A DNA stretch of 64,000 nt from Agaricus subrufescens (GCA_029945375.1 CM057067.1:1860001-1924000); one strand, 5' to 3'; counted from the stretch's first letter, positions 47,840 to 60,690 are shown. Numbers and translations are program-made. The notes: a model not told the origin generated them from the sequence alone.

Positions 47840-49964
47840 CATAAAAGTTTCGTAAAGGGAATATCGACATTGTGAATGAAATTCGTGACTATATATGATT
47901 CCTAGTGGCGTACTTATTTTGCTTCGCTGCCGCAGGCAATAGTGTCAGATATGTTTCAACTTTGAAACTAGGACTGGCGGGCCCCCTTAAACTTAAACTA
48001 GTAGTACCAATGAACAAATGATAGTTATGCTGAATAATCAACTCTCCGCTGTCAACCGTTGAGAAAAAAAAGATCAGATTACAGTTCCTGGAATTCACTC
48101 ATCGACAGAGACCCTTGATTTACTGTTGTTTTCGTTGGACATAGAGGATACAACTCGAGTGTGTTCCGCCATATATCTGATCCGCTTATTATCAATTGTA
48201 AGGAACCCTTTCATCAAATTATCAATCTGGGTTTCTTCTTGATCGAACGAGATCTCAAAATCTTAGGATATAAAGACTTCCATATGAACTGTATCGGTGA
48301 TTCTTTGTATTAGTAGTGGGATCCCGGGTATTACCCACGGCTCGGATATCATGTAACCCCAAAATATCGAGCTCAAGATCGGAATTTTACCATGGCCGAG
48401 GGCGGCTAATGGCACAAGTAGTGCGTGGTGAGGTAAATAACAGCTGCCACTTATCAAGATATGAGCGGCACACTCGAGCACAGCACGGTAAGATTTTTCC
48501 TAAGAATAGCAAGGGGGGTTTTACCTCGTCCAGCGGGAAAGCCCGAGTGCTGATAGACAGTTGAGACAGCTTTCATAATAGTATTGACTTCACGCATATC
48601 TATGATTTTAGTAGAGTTCACTGTTCACTGTAATTGTGATCTGTCTACGCTACATACCATACCCCAACAAAGCCCCGTTGGACTACTGACTGCCGCAGAA
48701 AAACAGCTATCATCAATCCTATAAATAAGCTCAATCCTTCCACCAGGATGCTGTGTAAAATTTTTCGTTCGTGCCTCACCGGAACTTAACCTCGCAGCTG
48801 GTCATCAAAACATGCACCGGAACACTCAATAAATGATCTGTCTTCCCCGTTTTTCTCTTTGCCTAATCATTAAGAATCTCCTTTTATCGAACGGATCCCA
48901 CCAAACGTCAAAGACTATACTGGTATGTCGTAAAACTAAAATATTGCCTGATCGAGAGAAACCATCTTTATGTTTTGCCTGTTCCAAACCTGATTAGGTG
49001 CTATCAGCCCTTCGAGTCGTGATCGGGGAGGATCGAGTAAACTCTGACCAGGGCCGATCAGAAAAAGGTCAGGCCTTGGCGGTCATGCCAGTTGTTTAAA
49101 TCAGGTAAAACGTAGTGGGATCAAGCAGATTTTGATTTTCGGACTTATCAACGACTCCATGCACCAGCAACAGGTCAGAACAATCGTTAACATCAGGTAT
49201 TATAACAATAAAAAATTTCGGCGCTAGCAAGCGTAAGTTGGAGATCTGAACATGTGTAGAGTACATTGATTACAACAAATGGTTCAGTGTTTAGAGATCG
49301 GTTCTCGCTTGTAGCCGAATACCAGGAATTTTTAATCACCTTCGGAATGACATATTTTCAGGTTACAGCAAAGATGCAGGGTTTGCCTGGATGGGCGCTC
49401 TCCGCGGGGTTGGATATGCACTGGACGTAGACTCAACGCGACCCAGCCTCTGATGGGCACGGGATAGCGAGATATGGACGACGTGGGGCACCACACTGAG
49501 TTGGGTTGACGTTCCTGAACAGACCTCTCAGTCTTCATTTCGCACTCCCAGGATCCCGCTCGTCAGGGAACAAAGAAATTCAGTCACATCTCTTTGCGCT
49601 TACCTTAGAAGCACAAAGGTCCGGATTGTTGATCTGCATGCTTGTGACCCTATTCGCGGAACTACGAGCGCCAACGGTGAGGCTAGAGCCTGGGCGAGCT
49701 CGAATAAGATTTCGAAGCTACCACTTGATAACATATGCGACACAGATCTTTCCTTGAGAATCATTATTGAAATAAACAGGAGCCCAACTGCGGTCATAGC
49801 CTAGTAGGTTCAAGGTGAACGAAAAAGAAATAGACAGAAACCTCACCTCAGTGTTATTGAATCCAGGTTATTCATTGAGGTGTAACTTTTAAGGTTCTGG
49901 AGTATAACCATCTCGGCAGCCAGTGCCGTACAGAACTGTGTAGTTTATTGAGGGTATAGCAGAA
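47840..49964. other. Gene-poor stretch upstream of 7TM4
   Basis: About 2.1 kb, presumed 7TM4 promoter at the left. Short ORFs show no conserved family, and no 7TM-type upstream block was seen here. Contains scattered T- and A-rich runs. No RNA gene recognised. Confidence 0.35.
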
Positions 49965-50471
49965 ATACAGATAGGTATAGGAGAGAATAGCTGTGGTGCC
50001 AGTGGCTGTCGAGGCGACTCAATAATTACCACTACTGTACGAAGTGTTTAAGCGACTTGTATATTTACAAGAGCTATCTCTGCCTCTTATATCATCTCGA
50101 CCGCATAATGTTGGTCGACATCCGGGTGCCCTCGTTGGACTCTGTACTTCGCCAAGATCGAAAACCCTGCTAGTCCTGACCGAATTATCTTATTACATAT
50201 TTACAACCGTTATGTTTATTCTATAACACTTCTCTGAAGGTATGTAGCATGCATACCACCTCCGTTCGTAGCAAATACGTGAATTTCCCGCATAGCGTAT
50301 TTCTTTCGTATGTGTAATACTACTCTGCAGGCCAGAATGGGGCCGAGCGCTCCTTCCAACCTTCAAAGACGAAAGTTAGTACTGTGAATGTTTAACACTG
50401 GTTTTCACACGCTTACATCAACAACAATATGCTGTAGTTACCCTGCAAATAGATATATCTCAGTTGTGAGG

Positions 50472-51820
50472 TCAGAACGTGTCATAGAATGTGTCTACCT
50501 CGCCAGACAACAAGACAGCATTCGCAATGGAGATAGCTGTGAGGTGTGGAGAGTCCGGAAGGTTAGTGTTATGACTGGTTTATGGCCCGGATAACAAGTT
50601 CATTTACCGACGTTATATACATAGAAGCTTATTCCTTCGTGTAGTCATGTAAGCATGGTGAAAACCCTGAGAAACAAGGTACCGACCGTCGCTATAGATT
50701 GTTTGGAAGAGATCTGAGTCTTTTGCCCACCAGTCTGTTCGGATCGCATTCATTCTTTTTGATTCCGACAGTGTTCATTGCACTCACAGAGTGATACCCC
50801 CCGAATAAGCATTAAGATAAGAACGACTATCATCGTGGTCAAAAACGTATCGAAAATATAAATCATACGATGGACTCACTAGTGTCAAAGACAGTATGAA
50901 CTAAAAATGCAGCAGATAGATATATTTTGTCAAGTCTTGGGTAGCATCCATGCAATGGCTCCGGGAAGGTAAAGTCTAAAAGGAAGAGCAATGAAAATTC
51001 TTGTACAAAACATTAAAGTCGAACAAGACTTACGGCGTGTATTTTTAAGGGATGCGATACAGAACCCAATGGTCAACGCTACTGTTATGGCATACAACCC
51101 AAATAAGGAGTATGTTATGTACTTTCCTTTGGCCCAGACAGCCCACGTTCGGATTGTTAAGACAACTGGTATTACATATCAGGACACACGAGGTACATCT
51201 GCTATCAAAATCTCACACTCACAATCAACAAAGAGCGCAATGATCACGAACATCACTAGTTAGAGTTAGACAATGCTAGCGACTGATAGGATATGATGAC
51301 ATACTTCCGTTAATGTCGTATAAGAGACCACATTCCGACGCAGTATACTTCCCGAGGACATCTAAAATGAATTTTCACAGTTATTTCGAAATTCCAATAT
51401 ACTCAGTGAAACTTACAGAATGGGAACGAAATGCCATAAACAAAGGGTACATAACGCACAAGTAGATACACCACTTTCATTGGCTTCCCTTCGGCTTTCC
51501 ATACGAGCTTGATTTCGGAGTCAAGGTTCAGGAGCCAGTCGAAACACTGGTAGAATTATCAATTTAAGTTCCAGTAAGTTAGTCAGATAGTCGCATGTAC
51601 AGACTATAATTGTGATGCCAGCCACTAGGGTTCAGATATAGGTCAGACATGCCTCCAACTTTGCATTATAATGCGACATACTGTCAACACACTACAGGAT
51701 CATCCTTGTAAGAGGTACGGGGGATAGATTTGGAATGAGACGTACAGCAGTACTCCTAGATGCCTGAAGTCCTGTCACAAGTTCCTTGGCCATCGAGGCA
51801 ATTGTAGCGGGGTCTGCCAT
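50472..51820 (-). CDS. DUF6533 domain membrane protein (D4)
   Basis: Eleven exons: complement of 50472-50536, 50608-50634, 50687-50734, 50788-50826, 50880-50975, 51034-51165, 51223-51255, 51305-51361, 51417-51546, 51605-51624, 51754-51820; 237 aa, in frame. The DUF6533 core reads CFDWLLNLDSEIKLVW then VVYLLVRYVPF. TIRTWAVWAKGKY in TM3, a GCYPRLDK loop and a C-terminal SIANAVLL segment follow. Clearly a second subfamily, distinct from D1-D3 in sequence but with the same 11-exon plan, including the 20-nt exon 2 and 27-nt exon 10. The first intron donor (A/GTACTG) is chosen by phase and by comparison with D1-D3 and is the weakest boundary. Multi-pass membrane protein, function unknown. Confidence 0.8.
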
Positions 51821-51864
51821 ACTAAGGGATGCCTTCCACGCGAGTTCGTTGCTCTAGAGGGCTA

Positions 51865-51872
51865 CATTTATA
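51865..51872 (-). promoter_or_regulatory. TATA box of D4
   Basis: TATAAATG on the minus strand about 45-52 nt before the D4 start, in a CTTTACTATAAATG context shared with D5 and D6. Confidence 0.6.
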
Positions 51873-52830
51873 GTAAAGTGAGCGGCGTATTAACAGCCTT
51901 CAGGGGCTCATCAACATCAGGAGTCACCCTGGCCCGCCCAGTATTGTTATTGATATCTGATGAAATGATATGAGAAGTATACTACCCATGATCACGTATC
52001 ATCTTCTTTGATACATGTTGGGTTCTAGTGGCCGATCTTGCACCGCACCAGATTTAACATCGCAGTACCACTTGACTTCGAGAACTTCAATGTCACACTA
52101 CCAAGATTGACGGTGACCATACTACGTTTTCAAATCTGCAATGTGACGAAAACAACCTGAATGTTTGACTCAGTAGAAGCAATTGACGAGAATGTCTTGG
52201 AAAAATACTTGGAATCGTGTCAAAGTCGTTGATAACATCAAATATGTCCACTAAACTACGCCATGTGAACAATCGATGGGGCCGATCCCATCGTCAGGTA
52301 CTCCATGATGATGATGATGCTTAGCCTGTCCTTCCACGGGGAAGTCAAAGTAAGATGTAGTTCTGCACTGCCTGAAGTTTTTCATTAGTCAATGGTATAG
52401 CAAAATGACCGGAGTTGTCGGTGAGGCTCTCGGTGATTGATAAGTGATAAAAGGTTGTCCCAAAATTACAAGTCAGATAACCTATTGATAGACCGTGAGT
52501 CCTTGAATCATCAGGATGTCGTCAGAGGGTTTGATCAGGAAAAACGTAGAGCCTGGGCGATTGCTGTATACTCCTTGCAATACCGCGCTGATCGCAAGGT
52601 GGTTGTCTGGCATACTTGCTGCCTCATAAAAACAATCTCCGGAACGGATCCTCGGCTCATCGCGGGCATTACTTTTAGTCCCCTCCGTGTTATTGTACTA
52701 AAGACGAGATCAAAAGGAAATGTTCCTGAAGAAGGCCCTCAATTCCAGCCCTCTGTATTTGTCTCGGCGAGGTTCGTCGTGACCCTCACAATCGTGAGTA
52801 TTTTCACCCTGAAATGGAAGAGAGGGTTTT

Positions 52831-53293
52831 GACCCACCAGAACCTAAAAGGCCGGAGGCAGGGGTTGTGGCTGGGTAGGTCACCAAGTTGAACTATTGAA
52901 ATAAGTGAGCGAGAAGTGCGATCAACGACAGATGATCCTTTGGTTAGATGACACGAAAGTGAGGATGAATCGGTGACAGCGGAGGCCAACTTTGGACAGG
53001 ATCAGTCGCTCTGGATATGAAGTACCCTGTTCTATACCTGGTAGTTTCTGCGCCGCAGGCTTCTCTAGCCTACATGCCTTTCTTGCTGGACTTTGTATCG
53101 ACCTTGTATTCCAGCTGAGGGGAACTGTTTGTTCCGCACGCAAAAATGTGGCCAAGAGACAATGTTTGTAGCTATTATGCAAGACCCTCACCAGCTTCGC
53201 CACTGTATATACAATTAAATGCCTGCCATGTCCGAGCCACCTTCTTTCCACAACTCATCTCGATTGATCCACTCACCATTTCAGTTTACTCCA
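52831..53293. other. Spacer before TE5, nothing recognised
   Basis: About 460 bp; the right part is the decayed promoter of TE5 (compare 45250-45377). No gene. Confidence 0.35.
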
Positions 53294-54236
53294 GTCCGAG
53301 TCAACAGCGACTAAAGGTGCCGACCATGCCTAATTCTACAATTCTCATGACTAAGTCTAGTTATAGATGACATACACGGCAATGCTCCTGAAAAACTAAA
53401 ATACTTGACATCAAAGATGTTTAGGCAGATCGTCGGCTGGGATTACTCTATTGCTCAGACACCGCGCAGAAACTCAAATTCAAAGGAATTGATGTAAGCA
53501 GGGGTAATTGGTCTTACCTATCGGAAACCGCAATCACCGAGCTGCTCGAAAGTTACAAGGGGTGGGACGACTGTACACTAGAGACGGTATTTGAGATAGC
53601 TGTTGATGATGGTGCGTACTGTGATCCCCCTATATATATGTACTCATACCTATCTCCTTGGCTCTTGGGCTGTTCATTGTCGTTCCTCCCAAAGGGTCCA
53701 AGCGCCCCCACATGAATTAATTTGAACATAGAGATATGTGTAACGCTTATGGGACCCTCCATGAAGGTTGTGCCGCCTATTTGGTAGACTTGTATGTCCA
53801 AATTGGGTGTTTTATCGACTCCGAATCTGAAAACCAACAACATCTTCCGAATAGGTGCTCTTTTGCTGCAATCGTTATTCTTAGGCTTCTACTTGGCGTC
53901 GAGGGAACAAATTTTACTTAGTCCATGGATATAATCTGGCACCGTCCTATCTACAGGTGAGCAACGATTTCATTCTTCCCTTTCTGAACTGACATGATTA
54001 TTGTCCTCATATTCAAGAGGAAGTCCACTTCACACCAAATCACCTTCGCATCAAATCACTTTCGGCGTTTATTTGGGGTAGACTACGTACCACGCGGTGT
54101 GAGGTGAATGCAGTTTGTTTTCCGCCTCATATTGGTATTCAAAATCACCTAGATATGGGCGAATAACAAACTCTGTATCTCTGCGATTCATTCTATTGCC
54201 ACCTTGAGAACAGGACAATCCAAAGGCAAAATTTGA
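53294..54236 (+). pseudogene. Hot-dog thioesterase pseudogene (TE5)
   Basis: All six TE4 exons can be traced. Breaks: no ATG in the first-exon relic (53294-53315); a small deletion shifts frame in exon 2 (about 53430-53450); the active-site H-G-G is H-E-G in exon 3; and a CAG codon is TAG in exon 4 (about 53917). The last exon ends in a regular stop at 54234-54236. Non-functional; forms a tandem pair with TE6. Confidence 0.85.
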
Positions 54237-55042
54237 CTATTTCCGAACCTAACAAGCCAGTGATGTATCTATATTGGAGCTGCAGTTATTTGCTCAATTA
54301 TATACGGCATTGTTTTTTGCGGTGGTGAAAATGTTTTGTCTGACCTCCTCAAAATCTTGCTCACCGGTTACAATCACTGGATAGGGTCAACGTTCCAAAC
54401 CAGGCTTCCAACGATCTTCATTCCACGCTTTATTTTTACTACTTAACATCGTCAATCGAACCAGTATCCTTCGAATTCTCATTCTCATGGCACAATTGAG
54501 GTAATCTAACAGAGATGAAACACGCTTTCCTGTGGCGCAGAGAGAATAAAAAGGAACCGGGCTGTACGACAGGTTCAAGCCTCAAGGTGTGTATTCCGAC
54601 TCGATGGAAAAAGGAAGTAACTACATATAGATAGACAAGCAATTGAAGATTGTCGTACTTGGCCTTATTTGGGTATTTGTTCTGATTTGAGAAGAAGACG
54701 GAAGCTATACTTGTGATAACAAGTAAAGTGTTTTATCATGCCGACACAACATCAAGATCACGCTATTCTCAGGCAGTAAAAAAGTGTTTTGTCGGATGTA
54801 ACTAATTAAACGGGTACACCTCTCATGGGATCTGACTCCAAGCTGACTCCAAGTTGAGCCGTTGACGTTGTATGGAGGCCTGGGTCAACGCTCACTACTC
54901 CCATGTCACTTGATGGTTGCATGCTCCAGCCGACTTGACAACAAATTTCCTGCCGTGTTCGAGTCTGTGCTTTCTTGATGCCTCCCACAGGCACCATTCT
55001 ACCCCACCTTCATTACTTCAACTTACTCCAATCGTCTCATAT
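54237..55042. other. Spacer between TE5 and TE6
   Basis: The first ~120 bp resemble the TE4 3' flank, the last ~150 bp the TE4 promoter. The ~500 bp between hold no gene or repeat that I recognise. Confidence 0.4.
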
Positions 55043-55976
55043 ATGGCTAGAACAGTGGCTGAAGGTACTAATCCTGATAATTTCCATGACTCAGTCGGGT
55101 GTGATAGTTGCAGGGGGTTTACGCGGTAATGCCCCTGAAAAAATAAAATTCCTCGCATCAAACCTCGCATCAAAATTGCTGTTGTATCTGGTTGACGGGT
55201 ATGAAGCCCCAAAGGGAACATGGTACAGCTCAGACACTGGACAGAAGCTCCAATTCAAAGAAATTCATATCAGCGGGAGTAGCTCGCCTAATCTGCCGGA
55301 GGAAGTAGTTCCCGAGGAGAATTACAAAGGGAGAGACGACTTAGCTGTAGAGACTGTATTCGAGATACTTGTTGATAAAGGTGCGTACAGTGACCCTGCT
55401 ATCTTCGTACCCCTGATGACCCTTGTACCATTCATTATTGTTTCTCCATTTGACTCGTGTGCCCTCACGTGAATCAACTCAATGACGAAAGATATGTGTA
55501 ATGCTTATGGGACCTTTCATGAAGGTTGTGCTGCTTACTTGTTGGATCCGTACGTCCAAATTGGATACTTTTCAATTCCGAAATATTAATAACCAATGAT
55601 ATTTCTCCACTAGATGCTCATTCGCCCCAATTGCTGTTCTCAAATTTCTTCTCGGTGTTAATAGAATAAGCTAGAATTTAATCTGGCGCCACCTCATTTA
55701 CAAGTGCGTAGCATTTCCCCTCATTGCTTTCTTTACGAACTAAATGTGAATACTGCCCTCGTGCCCAAAGGGAGTCCTACTTTGCCCTAAATCCACGTCT
55801 GTATCTTTCATGGGTAGAATATGTACCGCGCGGTGTGAGGTAAAGACTGTCCCATCTTCGAATTAACATGGCATTCATCGAAAATCATTCAGATGTGGGT
55901 AGATAATAGACTCTGCATCACTGCGGACCAATCTGTTGTCACCCCGGAAGCAGCTCAACCCAAAGCCAAACTGTAA
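55043..55976 (+). pseudogene. Hot-dog thioesterase pseudogene (TE6)
   Basis: Exons 1-3 are open and in frame (55043-55064, 55108-55380, 55492-55549), starting MARTVAE. The active site reads F-H-E-G instead of L-H-G-G, with Gly replaced by Glu. Exon 4 (from about 55615) has a deletion and meets a TAG stop near 55669, before the TQSMSLIWHRP strand. Exons 5 and 6 are still recognisable to a stop at 55974-55976. The least decayed of the dead copies; a truncated, inactive protein could still be made. Confidence 0.8.
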
Positions 55977-56770
55977 ATATCCTTAAATCTTGTCCATGAA
56001 CATGAGAGGCCAATTGTAGTTTGATTGAGGCCGCCTTGCTTCCATACTACAAGGAGTATACAGCAGTTGAGTCGTCCAGGCTCTGTGTTTTTTGTGATCA
56101 GATTCTCTGACGACATTCTGATGATTCAAGAATTTACGACATGCCAATAGGTTGTCTTGCTCGTAATTTTGGGACAACCTACTATCCCAATACCACTTAT
56201 CAATCACTGATAACTTCTCAACTCCGATTGTTTCAATATACTATTGATCAACAAAAAATTTCATGTAGTACAGGTCCACATCTTACTTTGACTTTCCCAT
56301 AGGTGGACAGGCTGAGCATCACCATCATCATCACCATGAAGCACCTGGTGACGAGAACGGTTTCATCAATTGTTCATGTGGACATATTTGATCTTATCAA
56401 CAACCCGTACCTGATTCCCAATGGAAAGAAAAATGTAAAAGACATTTTCGTCAATTGCTTCTACTGAGTGAAACATTCAGGTGATTTTTGTCACAGAGCA
56501 GGGTTGAAAACGTAGTCCGATCATGGTTTACATACAATCTCGGTAGTGTAACATTGATCTTCTCGAAGCCAAGTGGTACTGCAATGTTGAAATCGGGTGC
56601 GGTATAAACTCGGCCAATAGAACCCAACAAAGAAGATGATACGTGATTATGGGAAGTATGCTTCTTATATCATTTCATCATATTAGTATCAAACATATCA
56701 ATACCGGGCAAGGGTGATTTCTGATATTGAAGAGCCTCTGAAAGCAAATTGTATGCCTCTCTCGCTTTAC

Positions 56771-56777
56771 TATAAAT
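56771..56777 (+). promoter_or_regulatory. TATA box of D5
   Basis: TATAAAT 46-52 nt before the D5 ATG, in the CTTTACTATAAATG context conserved in D4 and D6. Confidence 0.6.
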
Positions 56778-56822
56778 GCAGTCCTCTAGAGTAATAAGTT
56801 TTTGTGGAACACATCCCTTAGT

Positions 56823-58192
56823 ATGGCAGACCCTGCTACAATTGCCTCGATGGCCGAGGAACTTGTGAAAGGACTTCAGGCATCTAGGAGTACTGCTGTG
56901 CGTCCCGTCCTGTTTTTCTCTCCTGTAGTCTCTTTCAAGGCCACTCACGAGGATGATCTTGTAGTATGTTGACAGTATGTTACATTATACTACGGGTTAG
57001 AGGCATGTCTGATCTACGTCTGAACCCCAGTGGCTGCCATCGCAATTATAGTCCGTACATCCCACTTTCTGACAAACTTATTGGAATTCAAGATGATAAT
57101 CTTACCAGTGTTTCGACTGGCTCCTGAACCTTGACTCCGAAATCAAGCTTGTCTGGAAATCCAAAGGAATACCAATGAAAGTGGTGTATCTACTTGTGCG
57201 TTATGTACCCTTTACTTATGCTGTTGGATTTACGCTCTGTGAGTTTTACTCAGTATATTGGGATTTCGTATTGATTGTCAAACTCCATTATAGACCCCCT
57301 CAGCAACTATACTGCTTCGAAATGCGGAACTATATACACATATAACGGAGGTATGCCATCATATCCTGTTAGTCGTTAACATTGTCTAAAACTCTGACTA
57401 GTAATGTACATGACAAGTGGGCTCTGTGTTGATTGTGAGTGCAAGATCTTAGTAGCAGATGTACCTCGTGTGTCCTGATAGGTAATACCAGTGGTCCTAA
57501 CAATTCGAACATGGGCTGTCTGGGCCAAAGGAAAGTACATAACATACTTTCTATTTGGACTGTATGCCGTGGCAGCATTCTTGACCATCGGGCTCTATGT
57601 CGCATCCCTAAAATATACAAGCCGTACGTCTTGTTCTCCCCAGGTGTCTTGCTCAAGAATTCGAATTTCTCATCTTTTTAGACCTTGAGTTTCCCAGGCC
57701 TTTGCTTGGATGCTACCCAAGAATTGACAAAATGTATGTGTCTGCTGCGTTTTTAGTTCATACTGCCTTTGACACAAGTGAGTCTATCGTATGATTTATA
57801 TTTTCGAGACGTTTGTGTTCATGATGATAGTCGTTCTTGTCTTAATGCTTATTCGGGGGGTATCACTCTGTGAGTGCAACTCAGACCGGCAAAATCAAAC
57901 ATCATAAATGTGTTCCTAACAGATTGGTGGGGAAAAAACTCAGAACTCTTCCGAACTATCTATAGTGATGGTTGGTATCTTCGAGTTTCTCAAGGCTCTC
58001 ACTATGCTTACATGACTACACGAAGGGATAAGCTTCTATGTATATAACGCCGGTAAATGAACACTTGTCATTCAGGTCATAAACCGGTCAAAACGCTAAC
58101 CTTCCGGACTCTCCATACCTCACACAGCTATCTCCATTGCGAATGTCATCTTGTTAATTGGCAAGGTAGACGCGTTCCATGACACAATCTGA
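56823..58192 (+). CDS. DUF6533 domain membrane protein (D5)
   Basis: Eleven exons: 56823-56889, 57031-57050, 57109-57238, 57294-57350, 57402-57434, 57492-57623, 57682-57777, 57831-57869, 57923-57970, 58026-58052, 58128-58192; 237 aa, in frame. DUF6533 core CFDWLLNLDSEIKLVWKSKG, then YLLVRYVPF. TIRTWAVWAKGKY, LLGCYPRIDK and a C-terminal SIANVILLIGK follow. Several hydrophobic spans indicate a multi-pass membrane protein; no catalytic motif. Near-copy of D4 and D6. The start is supported by the shared TATA box and identical MADPAT start in all three copies. Confidence 0.82.
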
Positions 58193-58556
58193 CCGCACCA
58201 CTGAGATACATCTATTTACAGAGTGACTATAACATATTACTATTTATGTACGCCTGTGCAAACCAGTGTAAAGCATCCACGATACTAACTTTCATCCTTG
58301 AAGGTTGGAAGGAGCGCTCAGCCCCGTTTTGGCCTGCAGAGTAGTATTACACATACGAAGGAAATATGCCAAGTCGCAGATTAACGGGTTGCCTATGAAT
58401 GGAGGTGGTCGTATGGGTGCTGCACATGCTCAGAGAAGTTTTATAGAATAAACAACTGTAGTGGTAATCATTAGGTTACCCCGCCAACCAAAACCACAGC
58501 TATTCTCTCCTTTTTTGTCTCTATATCTGGTCGTCTCCCTACCGCTACCCTGCCAC

Positions 58557-59622
58557 CAGTGGAACTTCCAGTTGTACTACTTTCGGTGCTGTATAGCGAA
58601 GCCACTTTGGCGGGCCGCCGTGGTTGTTGCAAGATGGTGAATTCGGATAATGATGATGGAGGGCACGACGCAGGCGCCGAAGTAGTCGTCAATCCCAACC
58701 CTAGAGTATCCTCTGTGATTCGGTTGGGTTTGGTACCCAGAGTTGACGATAATGGTATCGGTGGTGCGCATTTTGGGATGTATATAGTGAAGGGACTTTC
58801 ACATCTGGGTTCCATAGTCCTGACGGGATTGAATATGGCTTCGATTAGAGTTTCTGTGGTCTTGGTGCCATAGGCTAATGGAAGACGCTCAATGTCGAAT
58901 GCGGGGGTGGAAGGACATAGGTCTTGTTGTTGGATACCGGTGAGCGCGTGACGGCTTTCTTCTTCATAGTCACTATCTGGCTCTACAATTTCATAATCTT
59001 TGGGATTGCGTGGAAGCTGTGCTCTTCGACTCGCATATGTCCTGAGCAAATCCAGTTCAAGTTCTTCTTGATTGGAATATGGGCCATATAAATCAACCCC
59101 GTGATGAACAGTACTGTGTGCGGCTCTGGATCTGTTGAGTTCGCTGGAGAGGTAATTTGAGAGTCTATTGAGAATTTCGTCTTTGGGTAATGGAGGGGGT
59201 ATGTAATTGCTTTCGCCAGAGATATATTCGAGTTCAATCGTGAGCTAAGGGTGAAGGGTTAGGTTGGGCGCTGGGGAAAAAGAGCAAGGGGGGAGCATTT
59301 ACCCGGAGTGTGGTGTTGGTCCTGCTTTCTCTTAATAGATACCGCTGGTCTACAAGACTGTGACCAACGTATTCTGAGAGGTTGAGGTATAAGGCGCCGA
59401 GACGATGGAGTTCAGGATGGAGCAGATCGTCATCAGGTGGAATACGCTGCATGACGACGAGTTTTAAGGGACAGGGTAAAATAGAACCAGTTTCACGATC
59501 GATGTCAAGGTGAATCGGAGTGGACAGTGTGTAGTTCCAATGCACGGAGTGATCTTTGGGGTCTAGGTACTCACGGCCTCTTCCTCCGGCCCTTCCAGTT
59601 TGGGTGGACAATATAATGTCAA
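58557..59622 (-). pseudogene. NT-C2 domain gene fragment
   Basis: Internal piece of an NT-C2 (EEIG1/EHBP1 N-terminal C2-like) gene, coding on the minus strand in two exons (about 59303-59619 and from 59244 down). It reads GGRGREYLDPKDHSVHW, CPLKLVVMQR, RLGALYLNLSEYVG, YLLRESRTN, then LTIELEYISGES and VDLYGPYSNQEELELDLLR, hallmarks of the fungal family. The first C2 strands are missing at the 59622 edge, and the C-terminal tail of the parent gene is missing beyond 58557, where D5 flank takes over and adds a spurious tail to a stop at 58471. Closely related to the gene at 63487-64000. Both edges abut DUF6533 duplication blocks. Confidence 0.8.
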
Positions 59623-60638
59623 CCCCTCTCTTCTATTTCAGGGTGAAAACACTCATGATCATGGGGAGGGTTGCGATGAACCTTGCTGAGACAAACGTAG
59701 AACACTGGAACCGAGGGCATTCATCAGGAACCTTTCCCTGTAATTTGATCCAGTTATCTTTAGTTGGATAACGTGAGGAAAAGCAAAAATAATGCCCAGG
59801 ATGAGCTAAGGATCTGTTCCAGAGATTGTTTTTACGAAGCAATGAATGTGTCGGATAATGACTCCATTTGTTATGTTACTAAATCTAATTGAAGCCGCCA
59901 TACTACAAAGAGTATACAGCAGTTGAGTCGTCCAGGCTCTGTGTTTTTTGTGATCAGATTCTTTGACGACATTCTGATGATTCAAGAATTTACGACATGC
60001 GAATAGGTTATCTTACTCGTAATTTTGGGACAACCTATTATCCCAATACCACTTATCAATCACTGATAACCTCACCGACGACTCCAATTGTTTCAATATA
60101 CCATTGATCAACAAAAAAATTCACGTAGTACAGCCCCTCATCTTACTTTGACTTTCCCATAGGTGGACAGGCCGGGCATCATCATCATCATCACCATGAA
60201 ACACCTGATGACTAGAACGGTTTCATCAATTGTTCATGTGGGATAGTTTAGTGGACACATTTGATCTTACCAACGACTTGTATTTGATTCCAGTGGAAAG
60301 AAAAATGTAAAAGACATTTTCGTCAATTGCTTCTACTGAGTGAAACATTCAGGTGATTTTCGTCACAGTGCAGGGCTGAAAACGTAGTCCGATCATGGTT
60401 TACATACAATCGATAGTGTAACATTGATCTTCTCGAAGCCAAGTACTACCGCAATGTTGAAATCGGGTGCGGCATAAACTCGGCCATTAGAACCCAACAA
60501 AGAAGGTGATAGATGATTATGGAAGTATACTTTTCATATCACTTCATCAGGTTATATCAAACATATCAATACTGGGCAAGGGTGATTTCTGATATTGAAG
60601 AGCCTCGGAAAGAAGTTTATATGCCCCTCTCACTTTAC

Positions 60639-60645
60639 TATAAAT
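60639..60645 (+). promoter_or_regulatory. TATA box of D6
   Basis: TATAAAT 46-52 nt before the D6 ATG in the same context as in D4 and D5. Confidence 0.6.
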
Positions 60646-60690
60646 GCAGTCCTCTAGAGGAATAAATCTGTGTGAAAGACATCCCTTAGT

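Larger units (their letters stand above)
49965..52830 (-). repeat. DUF6533 duplication block, inverted copy (D4 block)
   Basis: Reverse complement of the D5 block (about 55985-58450) and of the D6 block (59623-62330). Shared parts: 3' flank with ATTCTCTCC (49980-50040) and the AGTATTACACATACGAAGG region (about 50300), the gene, its ~600-bp upstream region with a CAT microsatellite (about 52305), and an outer part (52640-52830) shared only with the left end of the D6 block. With D5 it forms a ~2.5-kb inverted repeat. Confidence 0.7.
55985..58450 (+). repeat. DUF6533 duplication block (D5 block)
   Basis: Direct repeat of the D6 block and inverted repeat of the D4 block, including about 840 bp upstream and 260 bp downstream of the gene. 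The upstream part carries a CAT microsatellite at about 56316-56340. Confidence 0.7.

Noticed and set aside
55043..55549. TE6 as a functional thioesterase
   Set aside because: The first three exons are open, but the active site is HEG and exon 4 has a deletion with a stop.
58471..59049. Intact C-terminal gene of 192 codons
   Set aside because: The ORF is real, but comparison with 63487-64000 shows its last ~30 codons come from foreign flank and the front of the gene is missing.
60176..60200. CAT repeat that would read as a poly-His tag
   Set aside because: Non-coding CAT microsatellite upstream of D6, also at about 56316 (D5) and, reversed, about 52305 (D4). Natural, not vector sequence.
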